Positions 28,474 through 38,216 of a stretch of 64,000 bases of DNA are shown here, one piece after another. Origin of the DNA: Bryobacterales bacterium (GTDB taxonomy: Bacteria; Acidobacteriota; Terriglobia; Bryobacterales; Bryobacteraceae); contig PMTR01000074.1 in the NCBI GenBank assembly GCA_003167255.1, positions 1 to 64,000 of the forward strand. The letters run 5' to 3'. Position 1 is the first letter of the stretch, and each line of letters starts with the position of its first letter. The translations under genes were made by a program, and so were the position numbers. Below the pieces are notes generated by a model that was given only the letters and a program-made list of their open reading frames with translations, did no database searches and had not been told where the DNA came from.

Positions 28474-28875
28474 ATGTGGAACGGCGACTACCTGTTCCTG
28501 CCGACCAATTTCATCCAGAAGGATTTCAAAGTCCGGTACCGCAACATGTCGCTCGGGGTGTTCTGGTCGCTCCTGAACCCTCTGGTGACGATGGGAGTTC
28601 TCACCTTTGTGTGCTGCGCCGATGAGTTGCTGAAGGACTCGATCCGCAATCTATTCGCTGGGGCTTCCGGCGCCTTCCATCAGCGAAGGTGGCTGCTGCT
28701 CCAGGACTTCTTCGAGCGGCGGCGGTTGTCCACCAAGGATCTGTTCGCGGTCTTGGGCCGCTTGGAAAAGTGGCTCGCCACGGTCCCGGCCAGGGGCCAA
28801 TTCGCCGCCTTCGGCCTGCGCGACTCCCACGCGCCGCCATCCAAACTCGATCGGCGCACTACCGCGGGCTTATGA
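28474..28875 (+). CDS. chimeric/truncated ORF: N-terminus of a polysaccharide-export ABC-2 permease plus unrelated C-terminus
   Basis: [34 protein letters not shown] matches the start of Wzm/ABC-2 export permeases; after about 45 aa it becomes non-membrane sequence. ATGA overlap with the next gene. Confidence 0.55.
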   Translation: MWNGDYLFLPTNFIQKDFKVRYRNMSLGVFWSLLNPLVTMGVLTFVCCADELLKDSIRNLFAGASGAFHQRRWLLLQDFFERRRLSTKDLFAVLGRLEKWLATVPARGQFAAFGLRDSHAPPSKLDRRTTAGL

Positions 28876-30569
28876 GAGACTTTTCCATTCCGCTCTCGAC
28901 GGACACTTCAACGGCCGCCATCGGGCGCTACGGGTATCTCGCCGCGGTCGTAGCCCTGCTCGTGGCTTTGTTATATATCGGCTTCATCGTAACCACCGAC
29001 AACGCCAATCTCGGCACCACTAACGGGCTTTGGAAGACGCCTTCCGTTTCTGCGTGGGAACATGGGACTGCGGCGCCGCTGGATAGCGGTGAATTTCTCT
29101 ATTTGCCGGCGTATGGCTTTCTTGCCCGGCTGATTCCCGACCGTCTGGTGCAATACGGCATACAGGCGCCCGTCGTGACGTTCCGCAAAATGGCAATCCT
29201 CGACGGTATTTTCGGGGACTTGGCCTCGGGGCTGGTCTTTTTTATGGCCCTCCGGTTTTCGAATTCACTGCCCGTCGCGTGTCTGGTTGCCTTGGCTCAC
29301 GCCGGTGCCGGCTTTGTCCTTCTCAATAGCATCAATTCCGAGGATATTATTCCGGCCTACACATGCTTCCTCGGCGCCAGCGTGTGCTTCTTTGAGTATC
29401 TGTTTCTGAGAAGGGTGTGGCTGCTCCTGTCGGCTACTCTGCTGTTCGCGCTGGCGACGCTATTTCACTGGACTACGATGCCGCCTGGCATGGCCGCGTT
29501 CGCGGCTGTGCTGATGCTCATGATGTACCGCACAAAATCCGGCTTCCTGCTCGGCGCCGCGTGGTTGTTTCTATTCGCTTGTATCGTGCAGATCATCGTG
29601 CTGCTCCTCTTCCCCCGCTTGCATATTCCCATTTGGGCGGTGCTGTACCCAGGCAAAGGTTCTCACGCCGGGGGATGGGTTGGCCTCAGCCGCGAAAAGA
29701 TCCAGTACCTGATTATCGGCATCGGAAATTACTTCTGCGGCGCGAACGATGATGCGAGCTATCGCACGGGGCTCCAGGGCAGCCACTTGAGATTCGTCAT
29801 CCTCTCCTGGATCTATTTTGTGCCGGCCCTAGGCGCCAGTATCGTGACGCTCTTCAGCAAGCGGTCCGCGCTCGCCCTAAAGTATTTGGCGGTCTTTGCA
29901 ATCGCGTTGCTGGCTGCCGGAGAGGCGGGAGCATTCTATTCCCAGCCGCAGGACCCGCAAATGCAGATCCAGCCGATGTTCGCGACGGTAGCCGGTCTGA
30001 TTGTAATAGGCAGCCGCTGCCTCGCCTGCCGGCCCACGCTTCGGCGCGCGATCGGAGCCGGCTTTCTCGCAATCGCACTCGCCAACGGTGTTACGAATGT
30101 TGTATGGCTGCGGAGAGATCGCGGTGGCGATAGTCGCGCGTTGAGAGATGTGCACGAACTTGAATCGCTGTTTCCCTGGAGTAACACCGTGATCGTTTGC
30201 CATGGATTCGAGGGATGGATTACGTGGCAGTATGCCGTCGAGCGGAAGGGCGATAGCAAAGCTTTCCTCGACCGGTCCTTCCACCTGGCCAGGCCGTTCA
30301 CGACGACTCGTGATATCAGCGGGCAGGATGCGGCGATGCTGATGCGAAGCCAAATCGACGGGGCGTTCGCCGGCGGCCTGCGGGTTGTCGCCGGAGCGCT
30401 ATGGACAGAGGCTCCAGAGCATTTTATCGCCTCATTGACTACGGTCACGGAAGAAAGTCAGGCCCGCGTGTACGATGCGGCGTTGCGGAACAGCTATAGG
30501 CTGGGCACAAAGTGGACCACGGCGGAAGGACCGTTTGTCGAGCTACTTCCTAAAGAGCGGGCCCCCTAG
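28872..30569 (+). CDS. multi-pass membrane protein, possibly GT-C-like
   Basis: About 9-10 hydrophobic helices in a polysaccharide-gene context. Confidence 0.65.
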   Translation: MRDFSIPLSTDTSTAAIGRYGYLAAVVALLVALLYIGFIVTTDNANLGTTNGLWKTPSVSAWEHGTAAPLDSGEFLYLPAYGFLARLIPDRLVQYGIQAPVVTFRKMAILDGIFGDLASGLVFFMALRFSNSLPVACLVALAHAGAGFVLLNSINSEDIIPAYTCFLGASVCFFEYLFLRRVWLLLSATLLFALATLFHWTTMPPGMAAFAAVLMLMMYRTKSGFLLGAAWLFLFACIVQIIVLLLFPRLHIPIWAVLYPGKGSHAGGWVGLSREKIQYLIIGIGNYFCGANDDASYRTGLQGSHLRFVILSWIYFVPALGASIVTLFSKRSALALKYLAVFAIALLAAGEAGAFYSQPQDPQMQIQPMFATVAGLIVIGSRCLACRPTLRRAIGAGFLAIALANGVTNVVWLRRDRGGDSRALRDVHELESLFPWSNTVIVCHGFEGWITWQYAVERKGDSKAFLDRSFHLARPFTTTRDISGQDAAMLMRSQIDGAFAGGLRVVAGALWTEAPEHFIASLTTVTEESQARVYDAALRNSYRLGTKWTTAEGPFVELLPKERAP

Positions 30570-30572
30570 ACA

Positions 30573-30604
30573 AGGGCTTCGCCCTCGATATCCCTTCGGG
30601 ATAT
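30573..30604. terminator. tandem hairpins with TTC loops (AGGGC-TTC-GCCCT, ATATCCC-TTC-GGGATAT)
   Basis: Perfect inverted repeats just after the 30569 stop, in a convergent junction. Confidence 0.6.
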
Positions 30605-30693
30605 GGAAGTTAGGAGTTAGGCGTTAGAATGCTTGGGCCGCGCGGTTGGGCACAACCAGAACAAAATCCCCGTTGGGGCGGGTATAACGGCAA

Positions 30694-32055
30694 CTAACTA
30701 ACCGGGCGAGGGCCGGTTGGTTGCGCCGCTGAGGCTGCGCCATCGGCAAAACATCCCAGGGTCATGATCCGGGCCGCGCCGTCGAACACTCCCGGCTGCA
30801 ACAGACGCCAGCAGTCCAGGACGAGCGGCTTTTCATTTTCGCGCTTGAAGTCCTCCGCCCGCAGCGCCTGGAATTCCGTCCACGGCGTGACAATCGCCAG
30901 TACATCGGCTTGGCGCGCGCATTCCGCCGCGCTGCCCGCAAACCCAACCTGGCCCGCCAGCGCCGCCTTGGCATTCTCCATTGCCGCTGGATCGTAGACC
31001 ACCACCCGGACACCCGCGGCCGCCAGTTGCCGCGCCAGCGCCACGCCCTGCGATTCCTCGATCACATTCGTGTCCGGCTTGTACGAGAGTCCCAGGATGC
31101 CCGCCGTGCCGCCTTCGGGCAACTGGGAGAGAATCATCTTCGCCAGCCGCGGCGCCTGGTTCCGGTTCACCTCGTCCGTCGCCTCCGCCAGCAGAGCGGG
31201 CACGCCGTTGGTGCGGGCCATCGCCGCGAAGGCCGCGTTGTCGCGCGGGAAACACGGGCCTCCATATCCCAACGCGCCCTTCAGATACTTCGGGCCGATG
31301 CGCGTGTCGCAGCCTAGCGCCGCGGTCACGACGTCCGCATCCGCGCCCGGCAGCGTCTCGCAAACCTGCGCCAGCATGTTGGCGTATGAAATCTTGGTGG
31401 TGACAAACGTATTGACCGAAATCTTAGTCACTTCCGCGTTGACGTAGTTCATCCGCCGGATCTTCGGTTGGCTGTCGCACACACCGGCATAGAGCAGCTC
31501 CAGAAGCGCGCCACTCCGCTGGTCCGATTCGCCGATCAGAATCATGTCCGGGTTGAGCATGTCGTAAATCACGCTGCCCAGCGCGATGAACTCGGGGTTG
31601 TAGCAGAGCCCGAAATCCACGCCGCACTTCTTCCCCGAAGCAGCTTCGAGCGCCGGCCGGAGTTTTCCCCCCGTGGAACCCGGCATCACCGTGCTCGACA
31701 ACGCCACCACGTGCCAGCCCTGCTTCTTCCCGAGCGCTGCGCCGACCTGTTCGGCCGCGCTCAGCACGTGCCGCAAAGAAAACTTTCCGTCCGGCTCGGA
31801 AGGCGTCGGAACAATGATGAACGTGACGTCGGTCGCGAGCACCGCTTGCTCGTAGTCCAGCGTCGCCGACAAACGTTCGCGGTTCGCCTGGATCATCTCC
31901 GCCAGGCCGGTTTCCGGAAACGGCGCGCGCCCTTCCTCGATCGCGCGCACGAAGGCCGCATTCACATCCACGCCCACCACCGTGTGGCCTTTGTGCGCCA
32001 TCACCGCCGCCATCGGCGCGCCCAGTTTCCCCAAACCAATGATCGATAGCTTCAT
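30694..32055 (-). CDS. UDP-glucose 6-dehydrogenase / nucleotide-sugar dehydrogenase
   Basis: MKLSIIGLGKLGAPMAAVMAHKGHTVVGVDV; GALGYGGPCFPRDNAAF; LGLSYKPDTNVIEES. Confidence 0.92.
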   Translation of the reverse strand: MKLSIIGLGKLGAPMAAVMAHKGHTVVGVDVNAAFVRAIEEGRAPFPETGLAEMIQANRERLSATLDYEQAVLATDVTFIIVPTPSEPDGKFSLRHVLSAAEQVGAALGKKQGWHVVALSSTVMPGSTGGKLRPALEAASGKKCGVDFGLCYNPEFIALGSVIYDMLNPDMILIGESDQRSGALLELLYAGVCDSQPKIRRMNYVNAEVTKISVNTFVTTKISYANMLAQVCETLPGADADVVTAALGCDTRIGPKYLKGALGYGGPCFPRDNAAFAAMARTNGVPALLAEATDEVNRNQAPRLAKMILSQLPEGGTAGILGLSYKPDTNVIEESQGVALARQLAAAGVRVVVYDPAAMENAKAALAGQVGFAGSAAECARQADVLAIVTPWTEFQALRAEDFKRENEKPLVLDCWRLLQPGVFDGAARIMTLGCFADGAASAAQPTGPRPVS

Positions 32056-32060
32056 GTTTC

Positions 32061-33698
32061 TTATCCCTGGCGTGCAATCGGCATGCGCCATCCCATGCCG
32101 AAGGCCCGCGAGGTCACTTTGAGTACCGGCGCGGCCTGCTTGCGCTTGAATTCGGCCGTCCGCACAAGTTGCAGCACGCGCCGCACCGTCGCCTCGTCGA
32201 ATCCCTGCGCGACGATCTCTTCCGCCGACCGGCACCGCTCCACGTGCAGCTCCAGAATCTGGTCCAGCAGTTCATACGGCGGCAGGCTGTCCTGATCCGT
32301 CTGGCCGGGCCGCAGCTCGGCCGATGGCGCTTTGGTCAAAATCGTCTCCGGAATGTCCGGTTTCCTCCGGTTGCGCCACCGCGAAACGCGGTAGACCATC
32401 ATCTTCGGCAAATCCGCGATCACCGCTAGTCCGCCGTTCATATCGCCATACAGCGTGCAGTAGCCCACCGCCATTTCCGATTTGTTTCCCGTCGTCAACA
32501 GCAGGGCGCCGAACTTGTTGGAGAGCGCCATCAACAGGCTGCCGCGAATGCGCGACTGGATGTTCTCTTCCGTGACATCGGGCTTCAGACCGCGGAATGT
32601 GTCCGCCAGCACCGCGTCGTAAGTTTCCATGATGCCACCGATCGCGAGGCTCACCGTGCGGACTCCCAGGTTGCGCGCCAGTTCCACCGAGTCGTCCACG
32701 CTCCCCGCGCTCGAATACCCAGACGGCATCATCACCCCAAGCACGTTGTCCGGGCCCATCGCGTCGGCCGCAATCGCCGCCGTAAGCGCCGAATCGATGC
32801 CCCCGGACAGGCCCAGCAGCACCTTGCCGAAGCGCGTCTTGCGGGCGTAATCGCGCACGCCCAGCACCAGCGCGTTCCAGATTTCGGCTTCCGGCTCGAA
32901 GTCCTCGGCGGCGATCGTGCCGCTGGCGCGCTCGAGGTCCACCACCATCACGTCATCGCGGAATCCGCGGGCCCGCGCGAACAGCCGCCCTTGCGCGTCG
33001 AACGCCGCGCTATGGCCGTCGAAGATCAACTCGTCGTTGCCACCCGCCTGGTTTACGATCGCCAGCGGCACGCCGTACTTCTGCGCCATGTGGCCGAGCA
33101 TCTTCTCGCGCAGTTGCTCCTTCCCCACGCTGAACGGCGAAGCTGAAAGGTTGATGATGGCCTGCGCTCCGGCTTGCGCCAGGTCTTCCACCGGGTCGTG
33201 ATGATAGCGGCGCCGCGCCCAGAAATCGCGATCGTTCCACACGTCTTCGCAAATGCTGATGCCCAGCCGCCATCCGTCCAGCTCCAGAATCTGCGGCCCC
33301 GGAGTAGCCGGCTCGAAATACCGATCTTCGTCGAAAACGTCGTAAGTGGGCAGCAGCATTTTGTGGAATGCTACGCCCGGTGCGCCGTCTCGCAGCAGCA
33401 CCGCGCTGTTGAACAGCGGCCGGCCCATTTCCGACGGGTTCGCCGTCGCTACTCCCACCAGCAGCGGCGGCGCGTCGCGCAGTTCCTCCGCCATGGCCGT
33501 CAGCTTGGTCGAGGCCCGCCGCACAAAGCCTTGGCTCATCAGCAGGTCGCGCGGCAGATACCCCATCAGCGCCAGTTCCGACGTCACCATCAGGTTGGCG
33601 CCCTGCGCCTGCGCCTCGCGCGCGGCGCGCAGAATCAGCGTGGAGTTTCCTTCCAGGTCTCCTGCCGTGGGGTTGATCTGAAGAAGCGCTATGCGCAC
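32061..33698 (-). CDS. nadE: glutamine-dependent NAD+ synthase
   Basis: N-terminal nitrilase domain (SELALMGYLPRDLL, ISICEDVW) plus LGLSGGIDSALTAAIA synthetase motif and TTGNKSEMAVGYCTLYGD. Confidence 0.95.
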   Translation of the reverse strand: MRIALLQINPTAGDLEGNSTLILRAAREAQAQGANLMVTSELALMGYLPRDLLMSQGFVRRASTKLTAMAEELRDAPPLLVGVATANPSEMGRPLFNSAVLLRDGAPGVAFHKMLLPTYDVFDEDRYFEPATPGPQILELDGWRLGISICEDVWNDRDFWARRRYHHDPVEDLAQAGAQAIINLSASPFSVGKEQLREKMLGHMAQKYGVPLAIVNQAGGNDELIFDGHSAAFDAQGRLFARARGFRDDVMVVDLERASGTIAAEDFEPEAEIWNALVLGVRDYARKTRFGKVLLGLSGGIDSALTAAIAADAMGPDNVLGVMMPSGYSSAGSVDDSVELARNLGVRTVSLAIGGIMETYDAVLADTFRGLKPDVTEENIQSRIRGSLLMALSNKFGALLLTTGNKSEMAVGYCTLYGDMNGGLAVIADLPKMMVYRVSRWRNRRKPDIPETILTKAPSAELRPGQTDQDSLPPYELLDQILELHVERCRSAEEIVAQGFDEATVRRVLQLVRTAEFKRKQAAPVLKVTSRAFGMGWRMPIARQG

Positions 33699-33806
33699 CG
33701 TGAATTCCCCTACCTAAAAATGGACTGCGCCAACCGAAACCAAGCTTTCCAGCCAGTGTAGCAATATGGGAATCCGCGGTGTGGTGTTGTTATATTAGGT
33801 CTGATC

Positions 33807-34697
33807 GTGAGCCCCCGCACCTTGCCGCTGGTCAGCATCGTCACGCCTTCCCACAACATGGCGCAGTATCTCCCCAAGACCATCCAAAGCGTGCTGTCGC
33901 AGGACTATCCCCGCATCGAATACATCGTGGTCGATGGCGGCTCTACCGACGCCACCCCCGAAATCCTCCGGGCCTATGACGGTCGCCTGCGCTGCTTCAC
34001 CGGCAAGGACAAAGGTCCCTCCGACGCCGCCCATCGCGGCTTCCGCGAAGCCGCCGGCGAAATCTTGGCCTGGCTGAATGCCGACGATACCTATCTGCCC
34101 GGCGCCATCCGCACCGGCGTCGAGTATCTGCTCGATCACCCCGGGATCGACGTGGTCTACGGCGAAGGCAACTGGATCGACGACCACGACGCCGTCATCC
34201 GCCGCTACCCCACCCTTCCCTACGACCCCAAAACGCTCCAGCGCGATTGCTTCATCTGCCAGCCAGCCTCCTTCATCCGCGCTTCCTCCTACCGCCGCTG
34301 CGGCCTCGATCCCGACGTCAACCAGTCCTTCGATTACGATCTCTGGATCCGCATGGCCAAGCAGAATTTCCGTTTCGCTTCCATCCCCGAGTGCCTCGCC
34401 AACTCCCGCATGCACCGCGGCGCCAAAACCCTCCGTGAGCGCGAGGACGTCTTTCACGCCTCCATGCGCCTGCTCAAACGCCACTACGGCTACATCCCTT
34501 TTCCGTGGGTCTTCGGCTACACCGCGTACTGCCTGGACCACCGCGACCAGTTCTTCCAGCCCCTCCGGCCCTCGCTCGGCAAGTACGTCACCAGCCTCCC
34601 CATGGGTCTCGGCCTCAACCCCGGGCACCGATTCCGTTTCTTGTGCGAATGGCTGGCGGCGCCCTTGCTCGGTTTCAAGCGGCGCATCGGACCTTGA
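33807..34697 (+). CDS. family 2 glycosyltransferase
   Basis: LPLVSIVTPSHNMAQYLPKTIQSVLSQDYPRIEYIVVDGGSTDAT. Confidence 0.92.
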   Translation: MSPRTLPLVSIVTPSHNMAQYLPKTIQSVLSQDYPRIEYIVVDGGSTDATPEILRAYDGRLRCFTGKDKGPSDAAHRGFREAAGEILAWLNADDTYLPGAIRTGVEYLLDHPGIDVVYGEGNWIDDHDAVIRRYPTLPYDPKTLQRDCFICQPASFIRASSYRRCGLDPDVNQSFDYDLWIRMAKQNFRFASIPECLANSRMHRGAKTLREREDVFHASMRLLKRHYGYIPFPWVFGYTAYCLDHRDQFFQPLRPSLGKYVTSLPMGLGLNPGHRFRFLCEWLAAPLLGFKRRIGP

Positions 34698-34723
34698 GCC
34701 GTTTGTTACACTTGCATAGATTC

Positions 34724-36205
34724 ATGAAGCTTTCGATCCTCATGCCGGTCTACAACGAACGCACCGTCGTGGAGCGGTGCATTTCGCTCGTAGTCACCGC
34801 GCCTCTGCCCGAAAATATGGACCGGGAACTGGTGATCGTGGACGATTACTCAACCGACGGCACCTGGGAAATTCTCCAGCGCCTCGCGACCGGTTTCCCC
34901 CAAATCTGCCTCTTCCGCCATGAACGCAACAGCGGCAAGGGCGCCGCCGTTCGCACCGCCATCGAGAAAGCCACCGGCGATTTTTCGCTCATTCAGGACG
35001 CCGACCTCGAGTACGATCCCTCCGAGTACCCGCGCCTGCTCAAGCCTCTCCTCGATGGCCACGCCGACGCCGTCTTCGGCTCGCGCTATATGGCCGGCGA
35101 ACAGACCCGCATCCTGCCCTTCTGGCATTCCATGATCAACAAGGGGCTCACCCTGGTTTCCAACATGTTCTGCAACCTCAACCTCAGCGACATGGAAACC
35201 TGTTACAAAGTCTTTCGCACCGACTTGCTCAAGAGCATCCCCATTCGGTCCGACCGTTTCGGCTTCGAGCCCGAAATCGTCATGAAGAGCGCCAAACGCA
35301 AATTCCGCATCTACGAAGTGCCCATCAGCTACCACGGCCGCACTTACGAAGAAGGCAAGAAAATCGGCTGGATCGACGGCCTCAAAGCCCTCGGCGTCAT
35401 CCTCAAGTTCTGGTTGATCGACGACCTCTACGCCGCCCCCTATGGCCGCGGCGTGCTCAACAATCTCACCGGCACTCCGCAATACTTGAGCTGGCTCGCC
35501 CGCAAACTCCGCCCCCATGTCGGCGACGCCGTCCTCGAAGTCGGCGCCGGCATCGGCAACATGGCCGGGCGCCTCATGGCCCGCCGCGTCCTCTACGTCG
35601 CGGCTGAAAAAGATCCGCTCCACCTGCACGCTCTGCGGAATCGTTTCCTGCGCACGCCCAACGTGGTGGTCCAGCGCATCGATCCCGAAGTCCCGCAGGA
35701 TCTCGCCGGCCTTGAAAACTGCTTCGACACCGTGCTCTGTCTCAACCTGCTTGAGTATCTCGATGCGCCCGAACGCGTAATAGGTTCCCTCTCCACAACC
35801 CTGAAGCCCGGCGGCTCGCTCATCGTGTTGGTGCCCCGCGGCCCCAACCTCTTCGGCACGCTCGATCGGAGCCTCGGCCACAAGCGCCGCTACGCCGTCG
35901 CCGACGCCTGCCGCCTCATGGAGTCCCAAGGCTTCGTCGTGGACCGGCTATTCGGCTTCAACAGAGCCGGCACGCCGCCCTGGTTCGCCTACAGCAAGCT
36001 GCTGGGCTCCCGCACCATTAATAAACCCGTGCTGAAAATCTTCGATAAGACCGTCTGGTTGTGGCGCCGCCTGGATGGTCTCATGCCCTGGCCCGCCCTC
36101 TCGCTAATCGTGGTCGCGCGCAAACCCGCCGCGCCCGCGCCCGCCGCCCGCGCCCTCCAGTCCGGCGAAGCCGTCCGCCAAATGTACTCCCCCAATGCCA
36201 GTTGA
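34724..36205 (+). CDS. bifunctional GT2 glycosyltransferase / SAM-dependent methyltransferase
   Basis: MKLSILMPVYNERTVVERC...DDYSTDGT then VGDAVLEVGAGIGNMAGRLM and FDTVLCLNLLEYLDAPERVI. Confidence 0.9.
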   Translation: MKLSILMPVYNERTVVERCISLVVTAPLPENMDRELVIVDDYSTDGTWEILQRLATGFPQICLFRHERNSGKGAAVRTAIEKATGDFSLIQDADLEYDPSEYPRLLKPLLDGHADAVFGSRYMAGEQTRILPFWHSMINKGLTLVSNMFCNLNLSDMETCYKVFRTDLLKSIPIRSDRFGFEPEIVMKSAKRKFRIYEVPISYHGRTYEEGKKIGWIDGLKALGVILKFWLIDDLYAAPYGRGVLNNLTGTPQYLSWLARKLRPHVGDAVLEVGAGIGNMAGRLMARRVLYVAAEKDPLHLHALRNRFLRTPNVVVQRIDPEVPQDLAGLENCFDTVLCLNLLEYLDAPERVIGSLSTTLKPGGSLIVLVPRGPNLFGTLDRSLGHKRRYAVADACRLMESQGFVVDRLFGFNRAGTPPWFAYSKLLGSRTINKPVLKIFDKTVWLWRRLDGLMPWPALSLIVVARKPAAPAPAARALQSGEAVRQMYSPNAS

Positions 36206-37208
36206 TTCCCAAACCGCGACGCTCCGTGGCCTGTTGGCCGCCTTCCCCGCCCAGCGCATCCTGGTAGTGGGTGACCTGATGCTCGACGAATTCATCTGGG
36301 GCAAAGTCTCGCGCATCTCGCCCGAAGCGCCCGTCCCCGTGGTCAACGTCACCGACGAATCTTATTACCCCGGCGGCGCGGCCAACGTCGCGCGCAACGT
36401 CCGTGAGTTCTCGAGCCACGTCGCCGTCATGGGCATCGCCGGGGCGGATCAGTCCGGCCGCCGCCTGCTCGATCTGCTCCAGGCCGCCGGCATCGATACC
36501 TCCGCCGTTCAACAGGACGCCGCTTTCTCCACCACCGTCAAGACCCGCATCATCGCCCGCAACCAGCAGGTGGTGCGCGTCGACCGCGAACGCATGCCCG
36601 CATCCCCGTCCGCGCACGCCGAGCGCGCCATCGCTCAGCTTGACCGCATCATCCCCTCGATCGACGCCATCGTCGTCGCCGATTATGGCAAAGGCTTCCT
36701 CACCCAGCCGCTGGCCGACCGCATTTGCGAAGCCGCGCGCGCTCACGGGAAGATCCTGACGGTCGACCCGCATCCCCATACTTCGCTTTCCTGGCGCGGC
36801 TCGACCGCCGTGAAGCCCAACCGCGCCGAAGCCTTTCTCGCCGCCGGCCTTCCGCCCTCCGAACCGGTCACGCCTGTGCTAAACGACAAGGCCTTGCTCG
36901 AAGCCGGCCGCCGCCTGCGCCAGTTGTGGAACGCCGGCAGCCTGCTCATCACCCTCGGCGAGCACGGCATGCTTCTCTTCGAAGGCGATGCCGCGCCGCG
37001 CCACACGCCCACCCGCGCCCAGGCCATCTTCGACGTCTCCGGAGCCGGCGATACCGCCATCGCCGTCCTCACCCTGGCCTTGGCCGCCGGCGCTCAACCC
37101 GCCGAAGCCGCCGACCTGGCCAACCGCGCCAGCGGCATCGCCGTCGGCAAACTCGGTACCACCACGGTTACCGCCGCCGAACTGGCCGCCAGTTTTTCCG
37201 CCCCATGA
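36195..37208 (+). CDS. rfaE1: D-glycero-beta-D-manno-heptose-7-phosphate kinase (RfaE1/HldE kinase domain, PfkB)
   Basis: RILVVGDLMLDEFIWGKVSRISPEAPVPVVNV, GGAANVARN, DVSGAGDTAIAVLTLAL. Confidence 0.92.
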   Translation: MPVDSQTATLRGLLAAFPAQRILVVGDLMLDEFIWGKVSRISPEAPVPVVNVTDESYYPGGAANVARNVREFSSHVAVMGIAGADQSGRRLLDLLQAAGIDTSAVQQDAAFSTTVKTRIIARNQQVVRVDRERMPASPSAHAERAIAQLDRIIPSIDAIVVADYGKGFLTQPLADRICEAARAHGKILTVDPHPHTSLSWRGSTAVKPNRAEAFLAAGLPPSEPVTPVLNDKALLEAGRRLRQLWNAGSLLITLGEHGMLLFEGDAAPRHTPTRAQAIFDVSGAGDTAIAVLTLALAAGAQPAEAADLANRASGIAVGKLGTTTVTAAELAASFSAP

Positions 37209-37732
37209 GCCCGCGGCCCGCCGTCTTTTTCGACCGCGACGGCACCCTCATGGAAGAAGTCGAATACTGCTCCGACCCGCGCCAGGTGCGCCTCTACCCC
37301 GGCGTTCCGCTCGCGCTCCGCGAGTTGAAGTCCGCCGGCTTCCTCACCTTCATCATCACCAACCAGAGCGGTATTGGCCGCGGATTCTTCGCCGAAGCGC
37401 AATACCAGGCCGTGCAAGCGCAACTGCTGGCCGAAATCGGTCCCGGCCTGATCGACGCCTCTTATTTTTGCCCCGATGCTCCCGGCGTTCCATCCTCTTG
37501 CCGTAAACCGGAACCCGGCATGGTCCTCGAAGCCGCGCGCGATTTCCCAATCGACTTACCTCGTTCCTACTTCATTGGTGATAAGTCCGCCGACATCGAA
37601 TGTGGCCGTCGTGCCGGCACGCGCACCATCCTGGTAATGACCGGCTACGGCGCGCAGCAAACCTGCGCGCCCGACTGGCGCGCCCAAGACGTCACCCAAG
37701 CCATTCGGCTGGTGCTCGACCAGGCGCCCTAA
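37205..37732 (+). CDS. gmhB: D-glycero-D-manno-heptose 1,7-bisphosphate 7-phosphatase-like HAD phosphatase
   Basis: AVFFDRDGTLMEEVEYCSDP, FIITNQSGIGRG, YFIGDKSADIECGRRAGTRTILVMTGYG; ATGA overlap with rfaE1. Confidence 0.9.
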   Translation: MSPRPAVFFDRDGTLMEEVEYCSDPRQVRLYPGVPLALRELKSAGFLTFIITNQSGIGRGFFAEAQYQAVQAQLLAEIGPGLIDASYFCPDAPGVPSSCRKPEPGMVLEAARDFPIDLPRSYFIGDKSADIECGRRAGTRTILVMTGYGAQQTCAPDWRAQDVTQAIRLVLDQAP

Positions 37733-37753
37733 GACTCATGAAATACGGTTGTA

Positions 37754-37884
37754 GCCGGCGGGCCTTGTAGGGCAGGATGGTATCCTGCGCGCCGGTTGGC
37801 AACCGGCGCTGGGCGGCCATTGGCAAACACCGGCAGGCGGGTTACCAACCCGCCGCAGGTTGCCAACCTGCCCCACAAGCCGGC
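37754..37884. repeat. composite palindromic element with four 17-nt hairpins inside an outer inverted repeat
   Basis: GCAGGAT-GGT-ATCCTGC (37772-37788), GCCGGTT-GGC-AACCGGC (37791-37807), GCGGGTT-ACC-AACCCGC (37837-37853), GCAGGTT-GCC-AACCTGC (37855-37871); outer GCCGGC and CTTGTxGGGCAGG arms. Confidence 0.85.
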
Positions 37885-37936
37885 ACCTTTCTTCACTGTA
37901 TTTTGCGAGCCTCTATAGTTCACCCGGCCAGATAAC

Positions 37937-37963
37937 TGTACATATATTGGTGTACACTGTACA
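37937..37963. promoter_or_regulatory. candidate TA operator: three TGTACA palindromes
   Basis: TGTACA at 37937, 37951 and 37958; CTGTACATAT directly repeated 21 nt apart; last copy ends 1 nt before ATG 37965. Confidence 0.65.
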
Positions 37964-37964
37964 T

Positions 37965-38216
37965 ATGAAGTTAACCGCTACGGAGTTTCGAAAAAATCTC
38001 TTTACCGTGCTTGAACGCGTCGTCGAGGGAGACACTGTTGAGATCGGCTACAAAGGATCCTCTGTCCGCGTAACGTCCTCCAGCTTTACCTCCAAGTTGG
38101 CTCGGGCGAAGCGGCGGCGGGCGCTGTTATGTGACCCCGATGCCATCGTGCACTCGGACAAGAAGCTTCTGGCGGAGATGGAAGCGGAGTGGCGCAAGGA
38201 CTGGAAGAAGTTGTGA
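37965..38216 (+). CDS. type II antitoxin (Phd/YefM-like)
   Basis: MKLTATEFRKNLFTVLERVVEGDTVEIGYKGSSVRV; GTGA overlap with the PIN toxin gene. Confidence 0.8.
   Translation: MKLTATEFRKNLFTVLERVVEGDTVEIGYKGSSVRVTSSSFTSKLARAKRRRALLCDPDAIVHSDKKLLAEMEAEWRKDWKKL

Noticed and set aside
33346-33761. Plus-strand ORFs overlapping nadE
   Set aside because: Fully antisense to a confident NAD+ synthase; no domain support.
37754-37884. Considered as a CRISPR array or tRNA cluster
   Set aside because: The 17-nt hairpins differ in sequence and lack spacers; no cloverleaf or CCA-type features.
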